From Citrobacter freundii (GTDB taxonomy: Bacteria > Bacteroidota > Bacteroidia > Chitinophagales > Chitinophagaceae): a stretch of 35,307 nucleotides of DNA. The stretch spans positions 1-35,307 of the forward strand of contig QFQQ01000065.1 in assembly GCA_003243445.1 (NCBI GenBank), written 5' to 3'. Made by a program: the position numbers and the translations under genes. Position 1 is the first letter of the stretch. Each line of letters starts with the position of its first letter. Shown one piece after another: positions 7,552 to 15,224 of the stretch. Below the pieces are notes generated by a model. It did not search any database. It saw nothing but the letters and a program-made list of their open reading frames with translations, and was not told where the DNA came from.

Positions 7552-7790
7552 CGTTTCAGGGGTTTAAGAAGTTCCAGGGGTTCCAGGAGTTCCAGACGTT
7601 CCAGAGGTTGCTGCCGCACTTTGAAAAATAATTTGTCAACGAAATCAGTTTGGATGTGACATCGATAAGCGAGAGTCAGATTTATTAATCAAAGCTTTCG
7701 AACAGACAGAGCTTTCTAAAACTAAAGAATCTTTCAAAGTGCGGCAGCAACCTCTGGAACCCCTGGAACCTCTGAAACCCCTGGAACCTT
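7552..7790. repeat. Period-9 GGTTCC palindrome with symmetric core, element C
   Basis: It fills the gap between two convergent genes and its right end touches the stop codon of the dehydrogenase gene. Outer arms are 9-base units. The inner arms 7601-7626 and 7732-7757 are a perfect 26-bp inverted repeat containing GGTTGCTGCCGC on both sides, unlike the other elements, which have it on one side only. The 105-base centre (7627-7731) is AT-rich, non-repetitive and has no ORF. In this position it could stop transcription from both sides. Confidence 0.93.
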
Positions 7791-9857
7791 TTAATACGCC
7801 AACAACTTCCTCAACGCCGCCACCACCTTCCCCCCATTCGGCAACATCGCCTGTTCCAGACCCGTATTCATTGCAACTGCAGGAACATTCAGGGCACCCA
7901 GTACTTCGACCGGTGCGTCAAGATATTTGAAGCAGGCATTTGAAATGCGGCCGGCCAGGGCTTCAGCGAATGAATTGCGTTGTTGTTCTTCGGTAAGTAC
8001 AAGACATTTTCCATGGGCTTTTACACGCTCGAAGATCAGGTCTTCGTCAAGCGGGTACAATGTGCGCAGATCGATGATCTCGATGTTTTCGTTAAACTCT
8101 TTTGCGGCGGCTTTTGCCCAATATACGCCCATGCCATAGGTGATCACCGCGCAGCTCTCACCGTTTTCTATGGAGGTTTTGTTTGCTTCGGTAACGATCC
8201 TTCCTTTACCCAATGGCACTACATAATCGCGTGAAGGCTCTGTCGTTTTCGCATCTTCAGTACCCGGCACCTTACTCCAGTAAAGCCCTTTGTGCTCGAG
8301 CATCACCACCGGGTTGCCATCATAGAAAGCTGCTTTCATCAAGCCTTTCATATCCGCGGCATTGGATGGATAAACAACTTTGATCCCTTTGATGGATAAC
8401 AAAGTAGATTCAACAGAACCACTATGATAAGGACCACCACCACCATACGCACCTGTAGGCACACGCAGGATCATTGACACCGGGAACTTACCACAACTAA
8501 GATAACAGCTCTTCGAGATCTCCGTCACCAGTTGATTTAAACCCGGATAGATATAATCGGCAAATTGAACTTCAACCAATGGTGTTAGTCCGACTGCATT
8601 CATCCCAACTGTTGAGCCTACAATATAAGCTTCCTGTATTGCCGTATTGAACACACGGTGATCACCGAATTGCTCGGCCAATGTGGCTGCTTCACGAAAT
8701 ACGCCACCGAGGCGACGGCCTACATCCTGTCCATACAATAATGCTTCCTGGTGTTCTTCCATCAACTCCCGGATCGCAAACAAGGCAGCATCTACCATCA
8801 GCACTTTTGCAGCGCCGGCAGGCTCACGCTCACCTCTTTCTGATACAATCGGTGATGGAACAAATACATGATCCTCTACTGATGAAGTAAGAGGTTCCGG
8901 AGCAGTTATTGCTCTTGCAAAATCTGCCGCAACCAATGCAGCCGCTTCATCTTCTATTTGCTTCAGTTGAGATTCTTCGACAGATAATTCAAGTAAACGT
9001 TGTCTGAGCAACGCACCGGGATCAAATTGCAAATGATCATTCCAGTCATTCTCCGGCCGGTAGAACTCACGGCGGACGCCACTTGTATGATGTCCCAGCA
9101 GCGGCACCCGTGCATGTACGAGGTAAGGTTTGCGGTCGCGCCTGACGGCAGTTACTACTTCATTCATTACAGCGAACGATTCTTCAAAATTGCTTCCATC
9201 CACCTGCACACGGTTCATCCCTTTGAATCCTGCAGCGAATTCGTATGCATTCATCGCACGTGCTTCGTTGGCTGTTACGCTGATTCCCCAGTTATTGTCC
9301 TGCACAAGATAGATGACCGGCAACTGGTGCAACACCGCAAATTGCAAGGCCTCGCTCACCTCACCTTCCGTCATACTCGCATCTCCAAGTGAACATACTA
9401 CTACGGGCAGTTCACCATCATTGCCTTTATTAAGCCGGCTGATATCCGTTTTTTCCCAGTAACGTATTCCCTGGGCAATACCTGTTGTAGGAATGGCCTG
9501 CATACCCGTTGCGCTGCTCTGGTGTATAATGGTGGGTTTATCTTTTCCCCGGTAGTTTGCGTGTGCATAGTATTCACGGCCGCCGGTGAAAATATCATTG
9601 CCTTTGGCAAGCAATTGCAGCATCAGTTCATAAGGAGAGAAACCAACACCAAGCAACATACTTTCATCACGATAATATGGGCTGAAAAAATCCTGCGGCT
9701 GCAATTGAAATGCGGTTGCCAGTTGTATCGCTTCATGTCCACGCGAGGTAGAATGTACATATTTACAAACCTGGCGGTTTGCATCATATGTTTCTGCCAT
9801 CGTTCTTGATGTAGACATCAAGCGGTAGGCTTTTAATAAGATAGATGTATCTGTCAT
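7791..9857 (-). CDS. Branched-chain 2-oxo acid dehydrogenase E1, fused alpha and beta subunits
   Basis: A thiamine-diphosphate E1 that decarboxylates branched-chain 2-oxo acids and passes the acyl group to the lipoyl E2. 688 residues from ATG 9857 (MTDTSILLKAYRLM); a TTG 21 bases upstream is less likely. The alpha half (1-335) contains the ThDP motif GDAS at 158-161 ending in NN at 188-189 and the loop GHHTSGVRREFYR at 255-267. The beta half (about 350-688) contains YGQDVGRRLGGVF, the E-A-Y/VG region near 409-418 and FADYIYPGLNQL. Single-chain alpha-beta E1s are common in Bacteroidota. E2 and E3 genes are not in the window. Substrate preference (branched-chain versus pyruvate) is inferred from family resemblance. 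Confidence 0.93.
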   Translation of the reverse strand: MTDTSILLKAYRLMSTSRTMAETYDANRQVCKYVHSTSRGHEAIQLATAFQLQPQDFFSPYYRDESMLLGVGFSPYELMLQLLAKGNDIFTGGREYYAHANYRGKDKPTIIHQSSATGMQAIPTTGIAQGIRYWEKTDISRLNKGNDGELPVVVCSLGDASMTEGEVSEALQFAVLHQLPVIYLVQDNNWGISVTANEARAMNAYEFAAGFKGMNRVQVDGSNFEESFAVMNEVVTAVRRDRKPYLVHARVPLLGHHTSGVRREFYRPENDWNDHLQFDPGALLRQRLLELSVEESQLKQIEDEAAALVAADFARAITAPEPLTSSVEDHVFVPSPIVSERGEREPAGAAKVLMVDAALFAIRELMEEHQEALLYGQDVGRRLGGVFREAATLAEQFGDHRVFNTAIQEAYIVGSTVGMNAVGLTPLVEVQFADYIYPGLNQLVTEISKSCYLSCGKFPVSMILRVPTGAYGGGGPYHSGSVESTLLSIKGIKVVYPSNAADMKGLMKAAFYDGNPVVMLEHKGLYWSKVPGTEDAKTTEPSRDYVVPLGKGRIVTEANKTSIENGESCAVITYGMGVYWAKAAAKEFNENIEIIDLRTLYPLDEDLIFERVKAHGKCLVLTEEQQRNSFAEALAGRISNACFKYLDAPVEVLGALNVPAVAMNTGLEQAMLPNGGKVVAALRKLLAY

Positions 9858-9875
9858 TAGCAATCGATGAAGAGG

Positions 9876-9883
9876 CAAATTTA
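9876..9883 (-). promoter_or_regulatory. -7 box TAAATTTG upstream of dehydrogenase E1
   Basis: Reads TAAATTTG on the minus strand, an exact TAnnTTTG match, ending 18 bases before the ATG at 9857. This gives a short leader as expected in this phylum. A TTTG lies only a few bases upstream, too close for a normal -33 box. It supports ATG 9857 as the start. Confidence 0.55.
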
Positions 9884-9896
9884 GGCAAAGAGAGGG

Positions 9897-10018
9897 AAGG
9901 TTTCAGAAGTTCCAAAGGTTCCAGAGGTTCTTTCCCGGCACACAGGATTGCAATTTGCGGTAGCAACCTATGAAACCTCTGGAACTTCTGGAACCTTTGA
10001 AACCTCTGAAAACTTGAA
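9897..10018. repeat. Period-9 GGTTCC palindrome, element D
   Basis: Located between the FAH-family gene and the E1 gene, both on the minus strand, about 20 bases after the FAH stop. The core on the minus strand is GGTTGCTACCGC, then AAATTGCA, and closes with AAAGAACC after 43 bases, shorter than in A and B. Its beginning (GCAAATTGCA) resembles element E (GCAAAATGCA), suggesting subfamilies. The right arm decays into AACTTGAAAAACC units. Confidence 0.88.
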
Positions 10019-10037
10019 AAACCTATAAACTTGTGGA

Positions 10038-10649
10038 TTACTTCACATCAAGCTTGAACATGCTCACATCCTCGAGAAACCCTTCCAATTCATCACCAAC
10101 TACTGCTTCACCTACGCCGGCAGGAGTTCCGGTGAAGATCACGTCGCCGATATTTACGGAGAAAAAATTGGAGATATAAGAAACGAGGCTGTCGAAATTG
10201 TGCAGCATGCTGGCTGAGTTGCCCTGTTGCACGAGTTCTTTGTTTTTGTATAGACCGAAGTTGATGTCTTTTTTATTTTTCACTTCAGCGAGCGGAACCC
10301 ATTTGCCGATCACAGCAGAGTTATCCCAGGCTTTTGCTCTTTCCCAGGGCAGGCCTTTTGTTTTTAATTCGTTTTGTATATCACGTGCAGTGAAGTCGAT
10401 ACCTGCGGTGATCGCATCATAATATTTTGAAGCAAATTTTTCCTGGATGTATTTTCCGTTCTTGCTGATCCTGATCACAAGTTCACATTCGTAGTGAAGT
10501 TCGTTCGTGAATTCGGGATAATAGAACGGCGTGTGCGGCTGCAGCAGTGCACTCTTGGGCTTCATAAAAATTACAGGCTCGTCAGGAATTTCATTTCCCA
10601 GTTCTTTTGCATGTGCTGCATAGTTTCGGCCTACACAAAAAATCTTCAT
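10038..10649 (-). CDS. Fumarylacetoacetate hydrolase (FAH) family protein
   Basis: 203 residues, the short form of the family (fumarylpyruvate hydrolase, acylpyruvase and oxaloacetate-tautomerase-like enzymes). It starts MKIFCVGRNYAAHAKELGN, typical of these proteins. The metal-binding carboxylates are visible: Glu54 and Glu56 in HYECELVIRI and Asp85 in AGIDFTARDIQ. The substrate loop region TKGLPWERAKAWDNSAVIG is followed by the C-terminal VIFTGTPAGVG. Probably cytoplasmic. The substrate cannot be assigned; a role in acylpyruvate hydrolysis or oxaloacetate clean-up is possible (inference). Transcribed toward the E1 gene with palindrome D between them. Confidence 0.9.
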   Translation of the reverse strand: MKIFCVGRNYAAHAKELGNEIPDEPVIFMKPKSALLQPHTPFYYPEFTNELHYECELVIRISKNGKYIQEKFASKYYDAITAGIDFTARDIQNELKTKGLPWERAKAWDNSAVIGKWVPLAEVKNKKDINFGLYKNKELVQQGNSASMLHNFDSLVSYISNFFSVNIGDVIFTGTPAGVGEAVVGDELEGFLEDVSMFKLDVK

Positions 10650-10784
10650 AATCAGGATGGGTGTTTGTTAAATACAAAGGATACGCCAGGTTTGTCATCC
10701 CATATATTTCAGGGTAATGGAAGTCAATTGGATTTTGGGATTCCGGAGGTTCGACGTGCTAAAATAAGTAATCATGATGATTAA

Positions 10785-11360
10785 TCATAATGAAAATACC
10801 TTATTATTTACCTGGTTCATTGCGGCCGTCAACCCTTGCGTGGCAAAGGTTTCAATGGCTTCAACGGCCCCGTCGATCTTAAGTTTGATCAGTGGTTCTT
10901 CTTCCTTTTTCCACTTTCCCAAAACGAAGTCAGACTGGAATCCTTTAGGGAAATTATTCCCTATTCCGAACCTCAGTTTTGGGTATTCCGAGGTAGCAAG
11001 AGATTCTGCTATGCTTTTAAGGCCATTGTGTCCCGCATCACTCCCACCGGGTCTGATACGAAGCTTTTCTATTGGCAAAGCAAGGTCGTCTACGATGGTT
11101 AACGTATTGGCGATGGCGATCTTTTCCTTATCCATCCAGTATTTTACTGCCTTGCCGCTAAGGTTCATGTAGGTGGTTGGACAGATACATACGAAGGTTT
11201 TCCCTTTCCATTTCACTTCCGCTACATAGGCAAGTCTGTCCACCCGGAAGCTTCCGCCATGTTTCAGAACGAGTGCATTCGCCACATCAAAACCAATGTT
11301 GTGACGGGTGTGCGCGTATTCGTTGCCAACGTTACCGAGACCTACAATAAGAAATTTCAT
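10785..11360 (-). CDS. pth: Peptidyl-tRNA hydrolase
   Basis: Releases tRNA from peptidyl-tRNA that dropped off ribosomes; cytoplasmic and usually essential. 191 residues, normal length. Catalytic and binding residues match the bacterial family: Asn10 and His20 in GLGNVGNEYAHTRHNIGF, Asn66 in PTTYMNLSG, Asp91/Asp92 in TIVDDLALP, and GSDAGHNGLKSI with His111 and Asn112. It is the third gene of the prs-rplY-pth order seen also in Bacillus. The spacer to rplY holds a terminator and a period-8 palindrome, so pth may have its own promoter. Confidence 0.97.
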   Translation of the reverse strand: MKFLIVGLGNVGNEYAHTRHNIGFDVANALVLKHGGSFRVDRLAYVAEVKWKGKTFVCICPTTYMNLSGKAVKYWMDKEKIAIANTLTIVDDLALPIEKLRIRPGGSDAGHNGLKSIAESLATSEYPKLRFGIGNNFPKGFQSDFVLGKWKKEEEPLIKLKIDGAVEAIETFATQGLTAAMNQVNNKVFSL

Positions 11361-11453
11361 GTTACATGGATGGTGAGAAAACGGATATCGTTCCCTTGCC
11401 TGAGATCCTTACTTCAACCGGCTACTATTACGATAGGAACAGTCCTTTAAATC

Positions 11454-11512
11454 CTTACCGTCTTACCGCCTTACCGGTACAAAATAAACCGGTAAGGCGG
11501 TAAGACGGTAAG
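11454..11512. repeat. Period-8 CTTACCGT palindrome, element H1
   Basis: A perfect 25-bp inverted repeat: arm 11454-11478, 9-base loop, arm 11488-11512. Each arm is three 8-base units (CTTACCGT, CTTACCGC, CTTACCGG) and a T. It lies between the rplY terminator and the start of pth. It differs in sequence from the GGTTCC family but has the same plan of tandem units in palindromic arms. Confidence 0.95.
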
Positions 11513-11569
11513 AATGTCCTTTGGTAGTAGCCTTTGTTTTATATCAGGCCGCACGATCAATCAGATAAA

Positions 11570-11603
11570 ACAAAAACCCACCTTCGCTTAGCTTCGGGTG
11601 GGT
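11570..11603 (-). terminator. Intrinsic terminator after rplY
   Basis: On the minus strand ACCCACC, a short centre with GAAG/CTTC-like pairing, then GGTGGGT followed by TTTTTGTTTT. It begins about 23 bases after the rplY stop codon. This separates rplY from pth at the transcript level at least in part. Confidence 0.85.
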
Positions 11604-11625
11604 ATATGTCTCTTTTTGCTGAAGA

Positions 11626-12222
11626 TTATTTTTTAGCAGCAGCACCTTTTGCGGGAGCAGCAGCTTCTTCTTGTTTCAGCTGTCTTGTCATCACCACAGA
11701 AGCGATAGGAATACGTGGAGAGTTCATGAACTCATAGTTAGCTTCCTGAACATCTTCAACACGGATGTTTCCGTTCAGCTCCAGGTTATCGATAGGCACT
11801 TCAATCTGCTCTTTCAGATACTTTGGATAAGTTTTTACTTTGAGCGCATTGATCTTGCTTACGAATTTACCACCTTCTTTCACACCTTTGGATGTACCCA
11901 CATATTTCAGCGGAATAGTAGCGATCACTTTTTTGTCTTCTACCAGTTCCAGCAGATCAACGTGTGTAAGCAGGTCAGTCACTTTGTTGAACTGAAGATC
12001 TTTCAGAATAGTTCTGTAAGATTTTCCGTTAACTTTCACTTCTGCAATTTGGAACTCAGGAGTATAAACCAGCGGTTTGAATGCTGCAGCCGGAGCGAAG
12101 AAATTGATTTCTTCCTTTCCGCCGTAAATTACACCTGGCACCATTTCCTGAGAGCGGATCGCCCGGGTGGCTGCCTTCCCGAATCCGGTCCTCAGTTGTC
12201 CTTCGATTGTAATTGTTTTCAT
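11626..12222 (-). CDS. rplY: 50S ribosomal protein L25 (TL5/Ctc form)
   Basis: Binds 5S rRNA. 198 residues, the long form with the L25 domain (1-90, beginning MKTITIEGQLRTGFGKAATRAIRSQEMVPGVIYGG-like) plus the C-terminal TL5/CTC beta domain (about 95-185, AT-I-P-L-Y-VG-S-GVKEGG). An Ala/Lys-rich tail (AAAPAKGAAAKK) ends the protein. It stands between prs and pth, a very conserved order, all on the minus strand. A terminator follows directly. Confidence 0.96.
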   Translation of the reverse strand: MKTITIEGQLRTGFGKAATRAIRSQEMVPGVIYGGKEEINFFAPAAAFKPLVYTPEFQIAEVKVNGKSYRTILKDLQFNKVTDLLTHVDLLELVEDKKVIATIPLKYVGTSKGVKEGGKFVSKINALKVKTYPKYLKEQIEVPIDNLELNGNIRVEDVQEANYEFMNSPRIPIASVVMTRQLKQEEAAAPAKGAAAKK

Positions 12223-12296
12223 TTGTTATGTTGTTGTTTTAAATACGCTAATTTCTATCACGCGAATTTCGCGAATAATATCTACGATATCGATCA

Positions 12297-12351
12297 GTTC
12301 TTCCTTAACGAAGAACACTAATTCGTGTAATCCGTGTTTTAAATCCGTGTA
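12297..12351. repeat. Small hairpin plus ATCCGTGT-type repeats between prs and rplY
   Basis: A hairpin GTTCTTC (12297-12303), six-base loop, GAAGAAC (12310-12316) is followed by ATTCGTGTA, ATCCGTGTTTTAA and ATCCGTGT, a degenerate direct repeat running up to the prs stop codon. The neighbouring CACGCGAATTTCGCG at 12260-12274 is also palindromic. It looks like a decayed member of another repeat family rather than a clean terminator. Confidence 0.55.
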
Positions 12352-13305
12352 CTAGAGGCTCGGCCTTCTTTGTGAATGCACAAACAGGCTCGTGATACTT
12401 TTATTCTCAAAAGCGTTCCGGATCGCGACTGCAAACAGTTCTGAAACGGAGATCACTTTGATCTTCGGGCTAGTTTTTTTCAGCGGTATGGTATCGCAGA
12501 TCACGAGTTCTTCGAGCACACTGTTCTCGATGTTCTCGTAAGCTTTGCCACTTAATACCGGGTGAGTGATCAGCGCCCTGACGCTTCTCGCACCTTTTTC
12601 TTTTAAAAGAGCTGCACTCTTTGCAAGCGTACCACCTGTATCACAGATGTCATCGATAATTACGATGTCCTTGCCCTGCACATCACCGATCACCACCATG
12701 CTGGCGATCTCATTTGCCCGTTTACGGTGCTTATCGCAGATCACCATTTCCGCATTGAAATAGTTGGCTATTTCGCGGATCCTGTTGGCAGATCCCACAT
12801 CAGGGGCCGCAAAGGTAAGGTTTTCGAGTTTAAGATTCTCAATGTATGGGATAAAAACTGCATGACTGTCCAGATGGTCCACCGGGATGTCAAAATATCC
12901 CTGGATCTGAGGAGCGTGCAGGTCCATTGTGATCACACGGTCAACACCTGCAGCAGTTAACATATTGGCAACCAATTTACTACCAATAGCCACACGTGGT
13001 TTATCTTTCCGGTCCTGGCGGGAATAACCATAATAAGGAATAACAGCGATCACTTTATAGGCAGAAGCGCGGCGGGCGGCATCGGCCATCAGCAGAAGCT
13101 CCATCAGATTGTCTCCGGCCGGAGCATGTGTGCTCTGCACCAAGAAAACAAAATCACCCCTGATACTTTCAAGGAACATGGGGCAAATCTCACCGTCGCT
13201 GAATTTTTGAATGGCGATCTTGCCAGGCTTGGTGCCGTACTTTTGGCAGATCTCATCGGCCAGTTCAGTGGAACTGGTACCGGCGAAAATTTTTGCAGAT
13301 TGCAT
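12352..13305 (-). CDS. prs: Ribose-phosphate pyrophosphokinase
   Basis: Makes PRPP from ribose 5-phosphate and ATP, for purines, pyrimidines, His, Trp and NAD. 317 residues, usual length for class I enzymes. Visible motifs: FSDGEI near 35-40, the flexible loop YYGYSRQDRKDKPR at 91-104, DLHAPQIQGYFDIP (His130), and the PRPP loop DDICDTGGT at 218-226. It heads the prs-rplY-pth order. A TACCTTTG -7 box lies 13 bases upstream of the ATG, so the leader would be very short. Confidence 0.97.
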   Translation of the reverse strand: MQSAKIFAGTSSTELADEICQKYGTKPGKIAIQKFSDGEICPMFLESIRGDFVFLVQSTHAPAGDNLMELLLMADAARRASAYKVIAVIPYYGYSRQDRKDKPRVAIGSKLVANMLTAAGVDRVITMDLHAPQIQGYFDIPVDHLDSHAVFIPYIENLKLENLTFAAPDVGSANRIREIANYFNAEMVICDKHRKRANEIASMVVIGDVQGKDIVIIDDICDTGGTLAKSAALLKEKGARSVRALITHPVLSGKAYENIENSVLEELVICDTIPLKKTSPKIKVISVSELFAVAIRNAFENKSITSLFVHSQRRPSL

Positions 13306-13318
13306 GGCGTCTTAAAAC

Positions 13319-13326
13319 CAAAGGTA
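13319..13326 (-). promoter_or_regulatory. -7 box TACCTTTG upstream of prs
   Basis: Exact match to TAnnTTTG on the minus strand, 13 bases before the prs ATG. No convincing -33 TTG at the right distance, as the upstream stretch is GC-rich. The predicted transcript would have a leader of only a few bases. Confidence 0.55.
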
Positions 13327-13392
13327 TGTTAGGCGCGAGCCCCTTTGGAGCGGCGAAGATATGGTACTGCCCGGAAGTTCGCAATACCCTCA

Positions 13393-13478
13393 AAAGTAAA
13401 AAGTAAAAATTCAAAAGTAAAAAATAGCGTCTGATAGCAGCCACTGTTTTTTACTTTTGAATTTTTACTTTTTACTTT
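13393..13478. repeat. AAAAAGT-family perfect palindrome
   Basis: A perfect 32-bp inverted repeat (13393-13424 and 13447-13478) with a 22-base GC-richer loop. Arms consist of AAAGT, AAAAAGT, AAAAATTC, AAAAGT and AAAAAAT units, period about 7. It lies between the start of prs and the stop of the small membrane protein, both minus-strand. Pure A/T pairing with tracts of T on both sides would make a weak terminator in either direction. Confidence 0.93.
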
Positions 13479-13502
13479 GGCTAATATATTAAATATCAAA
13501 TA

Positions 13503-13712
13503 TTAGTGAACAATGGCAGCCGTAGTTGCCTTCACTGCGAACCCAGACTTTTCAGCGGGGAGTTCAATACGTTTGCCCACACTTACTGTATCTGAATTAA
13601 AGCTGTAAAAAAGGGATGAGCAGATAAAGATGGAAAGGAATAAAACCACTACATACATTACTGCGAAGAAGAAAATGGGATGCAGGGCACCCAACGAAGA
13701 TCTGGATTTCAT
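13503..13712 (-). CDS. Small single-pass membrane protein, unknown function
   Basis: 69 residues. The N-terminus MKSRSSLGALHP is basic, followed by one hydrophobic segment at about 12-37 (IFFFAVMYVVVLFLSIFICSSLF) and a C-terminal part of about 30 residues (VSVGKRIELPAEKSGFAVKATTAAIVH) that would face the periplasm under the positive-inside rule. No known domain. It looks real because of its clean membrane topology, an ATG start and free space on both sides; no other frame there codes. Divergent from radC. Confidence 0.6.
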   Translation of the reverse strand: MKSRSSLGALHPIFFFAVMYVVVLFLSIFICSSLFYSFNSDTVSVGKRIELPAEKSGFAVKATTAAIVH

Positions 13713-13813
13713 ACGCCGGATTTTAGTTTTTCAAAAATTTGGATTTCTATATCTCGATCAACTCTACCTTAAAGTTGTATTGAGACAATAAAAATATATG
13801 TTAAATTGAAAGA

Positions 13814-14506
13814 ATGCAAGAGAAGAAGTACTCAATAAAAGAATGGGCAAAAGACGATCAACCTCGCGAAAAACTACTCAGATTTGGAGCTTCCAGGCTG
13901 AGCAACGCAGAGTTATTGGCCATCCTCTTGCAGAGCGGCACCCGCAAACGCTCAGCGGTTGAACTTGCGCGCCAGGTGCTCGGTCTTGGCAAGAACAATC
14001 TTGATGAGCTCGGCAAACTTTCCCTCAGCGAACTTATGGAGATCGAAGGCATTGGCCAGGCCCGTGCGATGAGCATTACTGCTGCGCTCGAACTCGGCAG
14101 GCGCCGTCATGCAAGCCAGTTCCTTGAGAAGATCAGCATCCATTCCAGTGCTGATATCGTTTCCTATCTGCATACCATATTAAAGGACTACCGTCATGAG
14201 GTCTTCGGGGTTTTATATCTCAATCAGGCCAATAAAGTGAACCATTTTGAGATCATCAGCGAAGGTGGCCTTACCGCTACCGTTGCGGACCCAAGGATCA
14301 TACTAAAGAAAGCATTGGAGCAGGATGCAGTTAGCATCATATTGTGTCATAACCACCCCTCAGGAAGCTTAAGGCCGAGCAGGGCGGATATGAACCTTAC
14401 GAAAAAGATCAGGGAAGCGGCAGCTTTATTTGATATTCGCTTAATAGATCACGTGATCGTAAGCGGCGAAGGACACTACAGCTTTGCAGATCATTCCCTG
14501 TTATAG
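13814..14506 (+). CDS. radC: RadC/YicR-family JAB domain protein
   Basis: 230 residues, complete. The N-terminal UPF0758 helix-hairpin-helix part (1-100; LPREKL-like QPREKLLRFG, EIEGIGQARAMSI) precedes the JAB/MPN metal-binding domain with His179-Asn-His181-Pro-Ser-Gly and Asp192. Named for a supposed DNA-repair role in E. coli that is no longer accepted; its biochemical function is uncertain. It forms a single-gene unit, divergent from the small membrane protein. Confidence 0.95.
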   Translation: MQEKKYSIKEWAKDDQPREKLLRFGASRLSNAELLAILLQSGTRKRSAVELARQVLGLGKNNLDELGKLSLSELMEIEGIGQARAMSITAALELGRRRHASQFLEKISIHSSADIVSYLHTILKDYRHEVFGVLYLNQANKVNHFEIISEGGLTATVADPRIILKKALEQDAVSIILCHNHPSGSLRPSRADMNLTKKIREAAALFDIRLIDHVIVSGEGHYSFADHSLL

Positions 14507-14587
14507 TAAACAATAAAGGCAGATCGTGAGCTTCCGCAGACTACAAGCCGTTCGTCAGCACATAAAAAACCTGCTGATAAAAGACTC

Positions 14588-14650
14588 CCTTACCGTTCTT
14601 CCTGCCTTCCCGGTCCATTGTTTACCGGTAAGGCGATAAGGTCGGTAAGG
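14588..14650. repeat. Period-8 CTTACCGT palindrome, decayed, element H2
   Basis: Two 27-base arms (14588-14614 and 14624-14650) with 6 mismatches around a 9-base loop. The right arm keeps the units CGGTAAGG; the left one has drifted. It sits in the spacer between the convergent radC and DUF3467 genes. The rest of 14507-14799 shows no gene; the weak plus-strand open frame across it is an antisense shadow of the DUF3467 gene. Confidence 0.88.
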
Positions 14651-14799
14651 ATGCTAACAAGAAGCGATTACTTCCTCTTCCCGGATATGATCTGCGCCAC
14701 CTGCGCACAGGAATTAATGAACTTACGACTGATGGCTGAACAACTTTTTCCAAGAAAGGAAGGCAGATCCGGGTCATCTTTGGCCCCCTGGCCAGTTCG

Positions 14800-15111
14800 T
14801 CAAGCCTGGGCATTCGGTCCGCCAAAACTCATCGGAAACTGCACATCTTCCAGGTCCTTTATCGCTCCGTTCGCGGCTTCATACTTGCTGATATTCTCCA
14901 TCATCGCTTTCATAAAACGTTTTGCATGCTGTGGAGTGAGGATGATGCGCGACTTCACTTTGCTCTTAGGCGTACCTGGCATCACATTTACAAAGTCGAT
15001 CACAAACTCGGCATGCGAATGAGTAATGATCGCAAGGTTTGCATAAGTTCCTTCTGCTACTTCTTCTGATATTTCAATATTAAGCTGATTAGGCTGCTGT
15101 TGATCTGACAT
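14800..15111 (-). CDS. DUF3467 domain protein
   Basis: 103 residues, cytoplasmic, acidic at the start (QQPNQLNIEISEEVAEGTYANLA). The sequence IITHSHAEFVIDFVNVMPGTPKSKVKSRIILTPQHAKRFMKAM is characteristic of DUF3467, a short family of unknown function widespread in bacteria. Ends with GGPNAQA. Upstream on the minus strand TACCTTTA (15126-15133) is one mismatch from the -7 consensus, 14 bases before the ATG, and the terminator of the Sus operon lies just before it, so the gene has its own promoter. Confidence 0.88.
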   Translation of the reverse strand: MSDQQQPNQLNIEISEEVAEGTYANLAIITHSHAEFVIDFVNVMPGTPKSKVKSRIILTPQHAKRFMKAMMENISKYEAANGAIKDLEDVQFPMSFGGPNAQA

Positions 15112-15161
15112 ATTGATCGTTTTTGTAAAGGTAACTCAATCATTCCCCACCGGGAAAACTT

Positions 15162-15197
15162 AAATAAAAAGCCGCTTCAGCAATCTGAAGCGGCTTT
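15162..15197 (-). terminator. Terminator of the SusCD-lipoprotein operon
   Basis: A 13-bp perfect stem, AAAGCCGCTTCAG (15168-15180) with CTGAAGCGGCTTT (15185-15197) and a four-base loop. On the minus strand it is followed by TTTTTATTT. It lies 28 bases after the stop of the DUF1735-like lipoprotein gene. Confidence 0.95.
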
Positions 15198-15224
15198 CAC
15201 ATGTATCTTTCTTGCTTTCGCTGA

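Noticed and set aside
7739..7930. Open frames encoding repeated Glu-Pro-Leu peptides in spacers (also near 6704-6844, 9784-9966 and 30951-31148)
   Set aside because: The unit CTGGAACCT is 9 bases, so any frame through a palindrome arm yields (Leu-Glu-Pro)n. No start context, no conserved protein, and the arms vary at the nucleotide level without respect for codons.
11671..12321. 216-codon plus-strand open frame
   Set aside because: Antisense to rplY, which is a certain gene.
14618..15022. 134-codon plus-strand open frame between radC and the DUF3467 gene
   Set aside because: Largely antisense to the DUF3467 gene and starts inside a palindrome.
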